Origin: an uncultured Pelagibacteraceae bacterium | Lineage (GTDB): Bacteria > Pseudomonadota > Alphaproteobacteria > Pelagibacterales > Pelagibacteraceae | Direction of reading: 5' to 3' | Length of the DNA stretch: 64,000 bases | NCBI GenBank assembly: GCA_902524115.1 | Contig: CABZCA010000005.1 | Location: 32,313 to 96,312 of the forward strand | In this document: one piece after another, positions 8,218 through 17,347 of the stretch | Layout: each line of letters opens with the position of its first letter | Position numbering within the stretch: the first letter of the stretch is position 1 | Program-made: the position numbers and the translations under genes | The notes under the pieces: generated by a model | Database searches by the model: none | What the model saw: only the letters and a program-made list of their open reading frames with translations | Told to the model about the DNA's origin: nothing

Positions 8218-9109
8218 GTTACAGACATCATACAAACAACTTGAAATGAAGTCTAAATACACAAATATGTTTTTGAGATGGTTTTTGTATTTTGCTTTAA
8301 TACTTTTTGCATTGTATTTTATTTTTCCTCTATACGTAATGGTAGTAACTTCATTAAAAACTATGGAGGAAATCCGTCAAGGAACACTTTTAACATGGCC
8401 AAGTGGATTAAACTTTGAATCCTGGGCAGTTGCATGGGGAGGTAGAGGATATGGAGCGGGAGATACCTTTTTAAGACCATATTTTTGGAATTCATTCAAG
8501 ATGGTTGTTCCAGCTGTATTTTTTTCTACATTTATAGGAGCTATGACTGGATATGTTTTAACAAAATGGAGATTTAAAGGAGATCAATGGGTTTTTCTTT
8601 TTTTACTATTTGGATGTTTTATTCCATTTCAGGCAATTCTGCTACCAATGGCAAGAACTCTTGGAGTTTTAGGAATATCAAATTCTATAATAGGACTAGT
8701 ATTAGTCCACACAGTTTATGGAATTCCATTTACAACTTTGTTTTTTAGAAATTACTATATTTCTGTTCCTACAGAATTAGTAAAAGCTGCACGAATTGAT
8801 GGAGCGGGTTTCTTCAAAATATTTTTCAAAATTTTACTTCCAATTTCAGCACCCATTATTGTTGTGACTGTTATTTGGCAATTTACACAAATCTGGAATG
8901 ACTTTTTGTTTGGATCAACTTTTTCATTTGGAAAAGCAGCACCAATTCAAGTTGCTTTAAATAACATGGTTTTATCAAGTACAAGTGTTAAAGAATATAA
9001 CGTAGATATGGCATCAGCTATAATTGCGGGTATTCCAACACTTATTGTTTATGTTTTAGCTGGTAAATATTTTATTAGAGGATTAACTTCAGGAGCAGTA
9101 AAAGGATAA
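8207..9109 (+). CDS. gtsC: ABC sugar transporter permease (GtsC-like, MalG type)
   Basis: A 300-residue permease with six hydrophobic segments, the first at about residues 24-48. The EAA motif ELVKAARIDGAGFFKIFFKI is followed by LLPISAP, as expected for the second permease of carbohydrate uptake type 1 transporters. The C-terminus GLTSGAVKG is typical of MalG-like subunits. It pairs with gtsB, with which it overlaps by 11 bases, and gtsD starts two bases after its stop. Confidence 0.87.
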   Translation: MQDKLQTSYKQLEMKSKYTNMFLRWFLYFALILFALYFIFPLYVMVVTSLKTMEEIRQGTLLTWPSGLNFESWAVAWGGRGYGAGDTFLRPYFWNSFKMVVPAVFFSTFIGAMTGYVLTKWRFKGDQWVFLFLLFGCFIPFQAILLPMARTLGVLGISNSIIGLVLVHTVYGIPFTTLFFRNYYISVPTELVKAARIDGAGFFKIFFKILLPISAPIIVVTVIWQFTQIWNDFLFGSTFSFGKAAPIQVALNNMVLSSTSVKEYNVDMASAIIAGIPTLIVYVLAGKYFIRGLTSGAVKG

Positions 9110-9111
9110 TA

Positions 9112-10206
9112 ATGAAAACATTAAGAATTGAGGAATTATCAAAAAACTTTGGATCTACTGAAGTTTTAAGAAAAATTAATCTAGAAATAGATGAAGGGAA
9201 TTTCTTAGTTCTTTTAGGCCCTTCAGGCTGTGGTAAATCAACTTTGCTAAATATTATTGCAGGCTTAGAAACTATAAATGAAGGTAATATTCACATTGAT
9301 GATTACAACGTAAGTAAAGTAGAACCAAAAGACCGAAATATTGCAATGGTATTTCAATCGTATGCTTTGTACCCATCAATGAACGTACGTGAGAACATGA
9401 TTTTTGGTCTTAAACAAGCAAAAGTTTCAAAAGAAAAAATAGAAGAGCAGCTAGAAAAAGTATCAAAATTTTTACAAGTAGACGCATTATTAGAGAGAAA
9501 ACCTTCACAGTTATCAGGTGGGCAAAGACAACGTGTTGCAATTGGTAGAGCTCTTGTGAGAGAACCAAGAATATTTTTATTTGATGAACCTTTGTCTAAT
9601 TTAGATGCAAAATTAAGAGTTGAGATGAGACGAGAAATAAAAAAACTTCATCAACAACTTAAAACAACAGTAGTTTATGTGACGCACGATCAAACAGAAG
9701 CAATGAGTTTAGGGACAAATATTGCAATCATGAATCATGGAGTAATCCAACAAAATGATACTCCAGAAAATATTTACAATAAACCTAACAATACCTTTGT
9801 TGCAGATTTTATTGGATCTCCTTCAATGAATTTGATTAAAGGTAATCTTAAAGAAAGTTCTAACAAAATTTCATTTATTGCTAATGGATCTAATGTCGAA
9901 ATTCCAATAAATGGATATAACTTCATTGAAAAATCTAATTTGAATAATAAAGAAGTTTTTTTTGGAATTAGACCAGAACATATATTCTTTAAAAAATCTA
10001 ATGACAGTGATTTTGAGATCTCTTTAAAAGCTGATTTAAGTGAGTATATAGGTCATGAGCAGATAATGACATTTGATTATGAAAATCAAGAAGTATTAGC
10101 TAAATTTCCCTCAACAATAAAAATAGAACTCTCAAAAAATACAAATTTATTTTTTGATTTAACGCAAATTTCCTTATTTGATGCTAAAACAGAGGAGAGA
10201 ATATAA
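9112..10206 (+). CDS. gtsD: ABC sugar transporter ATP-binding protein (MalK/UgpC type)
   Basis: A 364-residue ATPase. Walker A GPSGCGKST is at about residues 36-44, the signature LSGGQRQRVAIGRA near 132-145, Walker B IFLFDEPLSNLD near 151-162, and the H-loop YVTHDQTEAM near 187-196. A C-terminal TOBE/OB domain begins about residue 235 (FIGSPSMNLI; FFGIRPEHI), as in MalK and UgpC. It energises GtsBC. The last residues overlap the ribosome site of the SDR gene, which starts at the next base. Confidence 0.9.
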   Translation: MKTLRIEELSKNFGSTEVLRKINLEIDEGNFLVLLGPSGCGKSTLLNIIAGLETINEGNIHIDDYNVSKVEPKDRNIAMVFQSYALYPSMNVRENMIFGLKQAKVSKEKIEEQLEKVSKFLQVDALLERKPSQLSGGQRQRVAIGRALVREPRIFLFDEPLSNLDAKLRVEMRREIKKLHQQLKTTVVYVTHDQTEAMSLGTNIAIMNHGVIQQNDTPENIYNKPNNTFVADFIGSPSMNLIKGNLKESSNKISFIANGSNVEIPINGYNFIEKSNLNNKEVFFGIRPEHIFFKKSNDSDFEISLKADLSEYIGHEQIMTFDYENQEVLAKFPSTIKIELSKNTNLFFDLTQISLFDAKTEERI

Positions 10207-10968
10207 ATGAAAGTTAAATATTTTGATTTAAAAAACAAAAACGTTTTTATTACAGGTGGTGGTTCAGGAATAGGTGCTTCAATAGTTGAACATTTTTGTG
10301 AACAGGAATGCGATGTATATTTCGTTGATATAAATAAAAAAGAGTCGAATAAATTGATTAAAAATCTTAAAAAAAAGGGTCTTAAAGCACCTCATTTTAT
10401 TGAATGTAATCTTATTAAAATCAAAAAATTACAAACTATCATTCAAAAAATAATTAAAACAAAAGGACCTATCGATATTTTAATCAATAATGCAGCTAAT
10501 GATGATCGACACTCCACAGATCAAGTAGATGAAAAATATTGGAATAATAGAATGGATGTGAATTTAAAGCATTTTTTCTTTACAATTAAAGCAGTTTTAA
10601 AAGGAATGATTAAAAATAAGGGTGGCGCCATCGTGAATTTAAGTTCAGTTTCATGGATGTTAGGTGAAGGTGATAAAGTTGCTTACGAGACAGCAAAGTC
10701 AGCTGTTATTGGATTGACTAGATCTTTTGCTAGAGAGTTTGGTAAATATAATATTCGGTGTAACTCAGTTACACCAGGATCTATTGCAACTGAAAGACAA
10801 ATAAAGCATTGGTTAACTCCAAAATATAAAAAATTTATTCTTGATAAACAATGTTTAAAGAGACAACTAAAGCCTGATGATGTAGCAAGTTTAGTTGTTC
10901 ATCTTTCTTCTGATGTATCGTCAGGATGTACAAAACAAAACTTTATTATAGATGCTGGTATCACTTAA
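10207..10968 (+). CDS. Short-chain dehydrogenase/reductase
   Basis: A 253-residue classical SDR. GGGSGIG is at about residues 17-23, the NNAAND motif near 97-102 replaces the usual NNAG, and the catalytic Ser, Tyr and Lys are in NLSSVSWMLGEGDKVAYETAK. An Asp after beta-strand 2 (YFVDINKKE) suggests NAD(H). It follows gtsABCD with no gap, so it probably acts on the imported sugar, for example as an aldose 1-dehydrogenase. That substrate is inferred from position only. Confidence 0.78.
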   Translation: MKVKYFDLKNKNVFITGGGSGIGASIVEHFCEQECDVYFVDINKKESNKLIKNLKKKGLKAPHFIECNLIKIKKLQTIIQKIIKTKGPIDILINNAANDDRHSTDQVDEKYWNNRMDVNLKHFFFTIKAVLKGMIKNKGGAIVNLSSVSWMLGEGDKVAYETAKSAVIGLTRSFAREFGKYNIRCNSVTPGSIATERQIKHWLTPKYKKFILDKQCLKRQLKPDDVASLVVHLSSDVSSGCTKQNFIIDAGIT

Positions 10969-10979
10969 AATTTATATAA

Positions 10980-12020
10980 GTGCCTAAAAAAATTCAAATA
11001 TCAGTTGTTGGAATAGGTTTAATGGGACTACAACATATTAAAGCTATTCAAAAATCAAAATTTGCGTCTTTACATTCTATTGTTGAAATAAAAAAAACTG
11101 GGGTAGAGTTATCAAATAAGTTAAAAGTGCCACTATATAAAGATATCAAAATTTTATTAGAAAAGAACAAACCCGATGCTGTGATAGTTGCTACTCCCAA
11201 TATTTTGCACGAAACTGATACAATAAAATTTTTAAAATCAAAAATACCTGTTTTATTAGAGAAACCAATTTCAGATAATATTAAATCTGCAAAGAAAATC
11301 ATTAGTAGTGCAAGGTCAAATAGAACCTCATTATTAATAGGATATCACAGACGACATAATTCAATTGTTAATAATGTAAAAAAAATAATAGAAAATAAAA
11401 AACTTGGTAAAATAGTATCTGCAAATATTTTATGTTGGCTATATAAACATAAAAAATATTTTAATGAAAAATGGAGAGTAACCGAGGGTGGTGGTCCATT
11501 AGGCATTAACTTAGTTCATGATATCGATATGATTTGTTATTTACTTGGTCCCGTTAATTATGTTCAGGCATTTAAATCAAATAGTATTAGAAAACATAAA
11601 GTTGAGGATACTGCTTCAGTAAATTTATTTTTTAAATCTGGAACCTTATGTACTCTAAACGTATCTGATACCATAGTCTCACCTTGGAGCTATGAATTAA
11701 CAGCAGGTGAAAATCCTGTCTATCCAATAACTGACCAATCTTCTTATTTTATTGGAGGAACCAAAGGTTCTCTTCAATTCCCGAATTTAAAGTTATGGCA
11801 CTACAAAAAAGAAAGAAGTTGGTGGAACAATATTTATAATAATAAAATTAAAGTTCAAAAAAGTAATAAAACTCTAATTAATCAAATTGATCACTTTTCA
11901 AAAGTAGTTATGAAAAAAGAAAAACCAAAAGTGACTGGTAAAGATGGTTTAAATTCTTTAATAATTTTTGACGCAATAAACAAAAGTTCTAAATCAGGTA
12001 AAAAAATAAGAATTAGTTAA
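10980..12020 (+). CDS. Gfo/Idh/MocA-family oxidoreductase
   Basis: A 346-residue NAD(P)-dependent oxidoreductase starting at a GTG codon. The N-terminal Rossmann motif is VVGIGLMGLQH, and the characteristic LLEKPISDN segment (conserved EKP) is at about residues 90-100. The C-terminal half carries GGGPLGINLVHDIDM, with the His-Asp pair usual at the active site. Such enzymes oxidise or reduce sugars, inositols and sugar lactones. It is the last gene of the gts transcript, and its stop overlaps the convergent DMT gene by 8 bases. Confidence 0.8.
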   Translation: MPKKIQISVVGIGLMGLQHIKAIQKSKFASLHSIVEIKKTGVELSNKLKVPLYKDIKILLEKNKPDAVIVATPNILHETDTIKFLKSKIPVLLEKPISDNIKSAKKIISSARSNRTSLLIGYHRRHNSIVNNVKKIIENKKLGKIVSANILCWLYKHKKYFNEKWRVTEGGGPLGINLVHDIDMICYLLGPVNYVQAFKSNSIRKHKVEDTASVNLFFKSGTLCTLNVSDTIVSPWSYELTAGENPVYPITDQSSYFIGGTKGSLQFPNLKLWHYKKERSWWNNIYNNKIKVQKSNKTLINQIDHFSKVVMKKEKPKVTGKDGLNSLIIFDAINKSSKSGKKIRIS

Positions 12021-12897
12021 TTTTTTTTACCTTCTTTGTACCCTCAACTCTAATAAATAAAACTCCAAAAATTATAATTCCTATGAGACCTATTATTTTA
12101 CTTATATCTGCCGGAACACCAAAAATTAAAAAGTTTATTATTGTTGACCATAATAATTGAGAATATTGAAAATTAGTTACAAATGATAAATTAGATAATT
12201 GAATTGCATAAATAATTATAAAATGACTTATGAAACCAAAAATTCCCATAGCAACTAAACCAATCCAATAAATATTATTTTCAATCGGTACCCAATTAAA
12301 TGAAATATAAATTGTAAATATCAAAGCCCCAGTAACAGCGGTATAGAAAACTGCTGAGAAAGGCTCATTGTTTCCTGAAATAAGTTTTGTAAAAAATTGA
12401 TAAAGTGCCCAACATAATGGTGGCACAATAGGAAAGATGAGTTCTGGTGATAATACTTTCATACTAGGTCCCAGTGCATAAATAATTGATCCAAAACTTA
12501 GCAACATCAATATTGTACCTTTAGGAGATAATATGTCTTTTAAAAAATATGCTGATAAAAGCGAAACAATTAATGGAGCGCTAAAAAAAACTACGTATAT
12601 GTCAACCAAATCAAATCTTTGCAATGAGTTGAACATAAAAAATGTTGCTGTAACCATTAATAATGATCTAATAATTTGAATTTTAAAATTTCTAGTTAAA
12701 TTTAGCTTTGGTTTGAAGATTACGAAATAAACACAAAGTGCAACAAAGTGAAAAAAAAATCTTCCCCACACGGCTTGCGTAACTGGCATAACATTTCCTA
12801 AATATTTTGCAGTTGAATCCATACATACAAATAAAAAAAACCCTGAAGCGGACAGAAAAATAACCTTAATTAAAGAAGCTTTTTTATTTTCTGACAT
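12013..12897 (-). CDS. DMT-superfamily (EamA) permease
   Basis: A 294-residue protein with ten hydrophobic segments arranged as two EamA repeats of about 140 residues. The first repeat ends near the ALGPSMKVL segment and the second begins with FPIVPPLCWALYQFFTKLI. The family exports or imports small metabolites; no substrate can be deduced. It shares the minus strand with the uxaA-like gene, 28 bases upstream, and may move the same class of acid. Confidence 0.8.
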   Translation of the reverse strand: MSENKKASLIKVIFLSASGFFLFVCMDSTAKYLGNVMPVTQAVWGRFFFHFVALCVYFVIFKPKLNLTRNFKIQIIRSLLMVTATFFMFNSLQRFDLVDIYVVFFSAPLIVSLLSAYFLKDILSPKGTILMLLSFGSIIYALGPSMKVLSPELIFPIVPPLCWALYQFFTKLISGNNEPFSAVFYTAVTGALIFTIYISFNWVPIENNIYWIGLVAMGIFGFISHFIIIYAIQLSNLSFVTNFQYSQLLWSTIINFLIFGVPADISKIIGLIGIIIFGVLFIRVEGTKKVKKIN

Positions 12898-12925
12898 GAT
12901 AATTTATGAAAAATTTTTCAAAAAA

Positions 12926-14431
12926 CTACATTACTACGCCTACTTGCCAAGGATTAAATTCCTCGTCACCGTAGCCATTAATTTCACTTTTTGATTTTTT
13001 TCCTGAAGCTGTATTTACAACTAGCTCAAATATTCTATTTCCAACTTTATCAATGTCTTCTTTACCTTCTGCAATAGTCCCACAATTTATATCCATATCT
13101 TCTTCCATTTTTTCATACATCGCAGTATTTGTTGATAATTTTAAACTCGGAACAGGTTTACAGCCAAAACATGAACCTCTACCTGTTGTGAAACATATTA
13201 CATTTGCACCTGAAGCAACTTGCCCTGTTACAGACACAGGGTCATACCCTGGAGAGTCCATAAAATTAAAGCCTTTATTTTTTAATGGCTCTGCGTATTC
13301 AAGTACATCTTCTAATATTGATTTGCCACCTTTGGCAACTGCGCCAAGTGATTTTTCTAGTATTGTAGTTAAGCCACCTCGTTTATTTCCTGGAGCAGGA
13401 TTATTATCCATGGTGCTATTATTTATTGAAGTGTAATTTTTCCACCATTTTAATCTTTCCATTAATTTGTCTGCTGTTTCTTGGCTGTTAGCTCTATTGA
13501 TTAGAAGATGCTCGGCCCCATAAATTTCAGGAGTTTCAGATAATATTGAACTTCCACCTTTTTTAACTAACAAATCAGCTGCAACACCTAAAGCTGGATT
13601 AGCTGTAATGCCAGAATATCCATCTGAACCTCCACATTGAAGAGCTAAAGTTAAGTGACTAACAGACTGAGGTGTTCTCTTAATTTTGTTAGCCTCAGTT
13701 AACAAATTTTTTATTTGCGATAGAACTTTCTCTACAATTTTTTTTGTTCCACCTTCGTCTTGGATTGTTAGAAAATGAATTCTATTATGTTTTTTTAAAG
13801 ACTCATCAAACAAACTCACTTGTGCACACTCACAACCTAAACCAATAACAAATACATGAGAAAAATTTGGATGATTTTTAAATCCATCTATTGTTCTTTG
13901 AAACATTTGCATTCCTTCACTTACAGTGTTCATTCCGCACCCAGTGGAGTGAGTAATTGGAACTATCCCATCAATATTTGGATAATCATTTAAAATGTTT
14001 GAATATTTTATTTTTTCAACAATCATCTTAGTAACAGTTGCTGAACAATTAACTGTACTAACGATCCCTATATAATTTCTAGTAGCAACTTGACCATTAT
14101 CTCTTAAGATCCCGTTGAAAAAAGTATCAACTTTTTCATCAATAATAGTTTTTTTATTTTGAACTCTAAAAGCTCTCTCAAAATCTTTAAATTCTAAGTT
14201 ATGAGAATGAACATGTTCACCAGCAGTGATATTTTTTGATGCAAATCCAATTATTTGATCATACTTAATTATTGGATCACCTTTGTTTATAGGTTTTAAA
14301 CAAACTTTATGTCCAAAAGGTATTGGATCAATTGTACTTATCTCTTGACCACTAATTTTAGTTTTTTCCGGTATAATAAATTGACTTACGCCAACATTAT
14401 CATTCTTATTGAGAACAATTAGACTATTCAT
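12926..14431 (-). CDS. UxaA-family sugar-acid dehydratase (altronate dehydratase-like)
   Basis: A 501-residue protein of full UxaA length. Residues 1-80 form the SAF domain; the large domain starts at NGILRDNGQVATRNYIG near residue 107. Conserved cysteine-containing motifs are HSTGCGM, GLGCECAQ, LQCGGSDGYSGITANPALG, and FTTGRGSCFGCKPVPSLK near the C-terminus, followed by MEEDMDINCG. The family dehydrates altronate, galactarate and related aldonic acids to 2-keto-3-deoxy acids with a metal or Fe-S centre. The motif set is nearest to UxaA, but galactarate or another aldonate is possible. It is divergent from the IlvD/Edd-type dehydratase. Confidence 0.8.
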   Translation of the reverse strand: MNSLIVLNKNDNVGVSQFIIPEKTKISGQEISTIDPIPFGHKVCLKPINKGDPIIKYDQIIGFASKNITAGEHVHSHNLEFKDFERAFRVQNKKTIIDEKVDTFFNGILRDNGQVATRNYIGIVSTVNCSATVTKMIVEKIKYSNILNDYPNIDGIVPITHSTGCGMNTVSEGMQMFQRTIDGFKNHPNFSHVFVIGLGCECAQVSLFDESLKKHNRIHFLTIQDEGGTKKIVEKVLSQIKNLLTEANKIKRTPQSVSHLTLALQCGGSDGYSGITANPALGVAADLLVKKGGSSILSETPEIYGAEHLLINRANSQETADKLMERLKWWKNYTSINNSTMDNNPAPGNKRGGLTTILEKSLGAVAKGGKSILEDVLEYAEPLKNKGFNFMDSPGYDPVSVTGQVASGANVICFTTGRGSCFGCKPVPSLKLSTNTAMYEKMEEDMDINCGTIAEGKEDIDKVGNRIFELVVNTASGKKSKSEINGYGDEEFNPWQVGVVM

Positions 14432-14457
14432 TTTTCAATATAAGTTTTATAAACCAA

Positions 14458-14468
14458 TATAATATAAT
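14458..14468 (+). promoter_or_regulatory. Double -10 box upstream of the IlvD/Edd-type gene
   Basis: Two overlapping TATAAT boxes (14458-14463 and 14463-14468) lie 10-20 bases before the ATG at 14479 in a 47-base divergent gap. Either would place the transcription start almost at the start codon, so this mRNA may have a very short or no leader; no Shine-Dalgarno sequence is visible. The AT richness makes a chance match possible. Confidence 0.35.
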
Positions 14469-14478
14469 TTAAAAATTA

Positions 14479-16254
14479 ATGAAAAAGAAGAATTTAAGAA
14501 GCAAACAATGGTTTGATGACCCTAAAGACCCAGGGATGACTGCTATGTATTTAGAAAGATATCTAAATTATGGTCTTACAAGAGAAGAACTTCAATCAGG
14601 AAATCCGATTATTGGTATTGCGCAATCAGGGAGTGATTTATCCCCATGTAATAGACACTTTTTATCACTTAGCAAAAGAATTAAAGATGGAATTAGAAGA
14701 GCAGGCGGTATACCGATGGAATTTCCCACCCATCCAATCCAAGAAACTGGCAAGAAACCAACTGCTATGTTGGATAGAAATTTATCATACTTATCATTAG
14801 TAGAGGTACTTTATGGGTACCCACTTGATGGAGTTATACTAACTACTGGATGTGATAAGACTACTCCAGCAGCTTTAATGGCAGCTGCAACAGTTAATAT
14901 TCCTGCAATTGTTTTATCCGGCGGTCCAATGCTTGATGGAAATTATAAAGGAAAGAAAGCTGGTTCAGGAACGATAATTTGGGAAGCAAGAAGATTGCAT
15001 GCCAAAGGAGAAATTAATTACGAAGAATTTATGGATATGGCAGCAGCATCTGCACCAAGCCCTGGTCATTGTAATACAATGGGAACTGCTTCTTCAATGA
15101 ATTCTGTTGCAGAAGCATTGGGAATGTCTTTACCTGGGTGTGCAGTAATACCAGCTCCATATCGAGAAAGAGAACAAATTTCTTTTGAGACAGGATCCAG
15201 AATTGTAAAAATGGTTCACGAAGATTTAACACCTTCTAAAATTATGACAAAGAAAGCATTTGAAAATGCAGTCATAGTTGCAAGTGCTATAGGAGCTTCT
15301 AGTAATTGTACCACACATTTAATTGCGATTGCTAAACACATGGGTGTAAAATTTGATTTGTCTAATTGGCAAAAGCTTGGACACAAAATACCTTTATTAG
15401 CAAACTGTCAACCTGCTGGAGAACATTTAATGGAAGGTTTTTATAGAGCAGGTGGAATTCCAGCAATCATGAAAGAATTAATGAAGCACAAAAAAATTCA
15501 CCAAAACTTACTTACTGTTACTGGCAAAACAGTTGCCCAGAATTTAAGAAAAAAAGTTAATGTAGATAGGAATGTAATTAAAACATTTAAAGATAGTTTA
15601 ACTTCTAAGGCTGGATTCTTAGTTATGAAAGGAAATTTCTTTTCATCAGCAATTATGAAAACTTCAGTAATTAGTAAAGAATTTAGAGATAGATACTTAT
15701 CAAACCCTAAACATCCAAACGTTTTTAAAGGAAAAGCAGTAGTTTTTGAAGGTCCAGAGGATTATCATGACAGGATTAATAGCAAGAAACTTAAAATAGA
15801 TGAAAATTCTATTTTAATAATAAGAGGCTGTGGCCCTGTTGGATATCCAGGTTCAGCCGAAGTAGTTAATATGCAGCCACCAGACAGATTATTAAAAAAA
15901 GGTATTAATGCACTTCCAACTCTTGGAGATGGAAGACAAAGTGGTACTTCAGAAAGTCCATCTATACTCCATTTATCACCAGAATCCGCTGTTGGCGGTG
16001 ATTTAGCAATTGTTAAAACTGGAGACAAAATGACAATAGATCTAAATAAAAGAAGAGTAGACCTTCAAATTACTAAGTCTGAATTTATCAAAAGAAGAAA
16101 AAACAAAAAAATTAAAAAACTTACAAATCAAACTCCTTGGCAAGAAATTTCTAGATCAAATGTTGGTCAACTTGAAGACGGTGCATGTATTATGTCAAGA
16201 GATCAATATTTAGATATCACTAAAACAAAAGGTGTTCTAAGAAACTCTCATTAG
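14479..16254 (+). CDS. IlvD/Edd-family sugar-acid dehydratase
   Basis: A 591-residue protein with the three Fe-S cysteines expected in the family: C57 (DLSPCNRH), C125 (TTGCDKTTP) and C198 (PSPGHCNTMGTASSMN). GDGRQSGTS near residue 480 is the conserved C-terminal catalytic motif. The length and the SGSDLSPCNRHF segment match the aldonic-acid dehydratase branch (xylonate, arabinonate, fuconate and gluconate dehydratases) rather than IlvD of valine synthesis. It removes water from an aldonate to give a 2-keto-3-deoxy acid. The next gene starts at the base after its stop. Confidence 0.82.
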   Translation: MKKKNLRSKQWFDDPKDPGMTAMYLERYLNYGLTREELQSGNPIIGIAQSGSDLSPCNRHFLSLSKRIKDGIRRAGGIPMEFPTHPIQETGKKPTAMLDRNLSYLSLVEVLYGYPLDGVILTTGCDKTTPAALMAAATVNIPAIVLSGGPMLDGNYKGKKAGSGTIIWEARRLHAKGEINYEEFMDMAAASAPSPGHCNTMGTASSMNSVAEALGMSLPGCAVIPAPYREREQISFETGSRIVKMVHEDLTPSKIMTKKAFENAVIVASAIGASSNCTTHLIAIAKHMGVKFDLSNWQKLGHKIPLLANCQPAGEHLMEGFYRAGGIPAIMKELMKHKKIHQNLLTVTGKTVAQNLRKKVNVDRNVIKTFKDSLTSKAGFLVMKGNFFSSAIMKTSVISKEFRDRYLSNPKHPNVFKGKAVVFEGPEDYHDRINSKKLKIDENSILIIRGCGPVGYPGSAEVVNMQPPDRLLKKGINALPTLGDGRQSGTSESPSILHLSPESAVGGDLAIVKTGDKMTIDLNKRRVDLQITKSEFIKRRKNKKIKKLTNQTPWQEISRSNVGQLEDGACIMSRDQYLDITKTKGVLRNSH

Positions 16255-17223
16255 ATGAAACCAAAAATTTTAGTTTCTCGAAAAATTTCTGATGGTGCTG
16301 AACAAATATTAAAAAAAGAATTTGATGTAACTCTTAATTTAGAAGACAAACCTTATACATATGAAGAATTAATAAAACTTTCTAATGAATATGATGGTTT
16401 AATATCTACAAGTTTTGATAAATTAGATAAAAATTTTTTTGATAGTTTAAATGGAAAATTAAAAATTATTGGTCATGTTGGAGTTGGATACGACAATATC
16501 CATACACAATCAGCCAAAGAAAAAAATATCAAAGTTTCAAATACGCCAAATGTATTAAACGATGCTGTAGCAGAAATAACAATCCTTTTAATTTTAGCAT
16601 CGTCTAGAAGAATTGGTGAGGCTTATAATCTAGTTAAGTCAAATATGTGGAAAGATCATAGACCAGACATTACTAAACTAATGGTTGGTAATGAAATTAC
16701 AGGAAAAACTTTAGGTATAATAGGAATGGGAAGGATCGGACAAATAGTTGCTGACAGAGCTAGATCGTTTAAAATGAAAATAGTTTATTACAATAGAAAT
16801 AAGTTATCTAATGATCTTGAAAAAGATGCAACTTATTACCCTGATTTAAAATCAATGCTACCTAATTGCGATTATGTAAGTTTACATACTCCTGCCACAG
16901 CGGAAACTAAAAATATAATTAATTCAGAAATTTTAAAACTATTTCCAAAACATTCAGTTTTCATAAATACTTCGAGAGGATCAACTGTAGATGATGATGC
17001 TCTGATTGAAGCCTTACAAAATAAAAAAATCTATGGAGCTGGATTAGATGTGTTTAATAATGAACCTAACCTTGATAAAAGATATTTAGAGTTAGAAAAT
17101 TGTTTTGTTCTTCCTCATGTAGGCAGTGCGACACATGAAACTAGATTGGCTATGAGTATGTTAGCTGTAGATAATATAAAATGTTTTTTCTCTCAAAAAC
17201 CTCTTTTGTCAGAAGTTGTTTAA
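16255..17223 (+). CDS. D-2-hydroxyacid dehydrogenase (glyoxylate/hydroxypyruvate reductase-like)
   Basis: A 322-residue NAD(P)-dependent enzyme. The Rossmann motif GMGRIG is at residues 157-162 and the catalytic set is R241 (NTSRGS), E270 (FNNEP) and H288 (LPHVGSATHET). The family reduces 2-keto acids such as glyoxylate, hydroxypyruvate and 2-ketogluconate to D-2-hydroxyacids. Position directly after the sugar-acid dehydratase suggests it handles a short keto acid from the pathway. A palindromic hairpin at 17228-17244 lies just after the stop. Confidence 0.85.
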   Translation: MKPKILVSRKISDGAEQILKKEFDVTLNLEDKPYTYEELIKLSNEYDGLISTSFDKLDKNFFDSLNGKLKIIGHVGVGYDNIHTQSAKEKNIKVSNTPNVLNDAVAEITILLILASSRRIGEAYNLVKSNMWKDHRPDITKLMVGNEITGKTLGIIGMGRIGQIVADRARSFKMKIVYYNRNKLSNDLEKDATYYPDLKSMLPNCDYVSLHTPATAETKNIINSEILKLFPKHSVFINTSRGSTVDDDALIEALQNKKIYGAGLDVFNNEPNLDKRYLELENCFVLPHVGSATHETRLAMSMLAVDNIKCFFSQKPLLSEVV

Positions 17224-17227
17224 ACAA

Positions 17228-17244
17228 TACAACTTTAAGTTGTA
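17228..17244 (+). terminator. Hairpin after the D-2-hydroxyacid dehydrogenase gene
   Basis: TACAACTT (17228-17235) and AAGTTGTA (17237-17244) form a perfect 8-bp inverted repeat starting four bases after the stop. There is no T tract on either side, so it may stabilise the mRNA end rather than terminate transcription. Confidence 0.45.
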
Positions 17245-17289
17245 ATAATAAAAATTAATTATCTTTAGAAATTTATTTCCCTGTTTTGT

Positions 17290-17318
17290 TTGAATTTTTT
17301 TTATCTTTATGTTTAAAT
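17290..17318 (+). promoter_or_regulatory. Probable promoter for the TRAP transporter operon
   Basis: TTGAAT (17290-17295) and TTAAAT (17313-17318) are separated by 17 bases, 29 bases before the dctP start. The leader then carries the GAGAGGGAAA ribosome site. Both boxes are only partial matches. Confidence 0.4.
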
Positions 17319-17347
17319 TTAAAAAAACATAACCGAGAGGGAAAATA

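Noticed and set aside
13053..13436. A 127-codon plus-strand frame
   Set aside because: Lies fully inside the UxaA-type dehydratase on the opposite strand, with no family resemblance.
17224..17347. Possible riboswitch in the leader of dctP
   Set aside because: Only a short palindrome and a promoter-like pair are seen; no conserved aptamer core such as the glycine or SAM-V types known in SAR11 could be matched.
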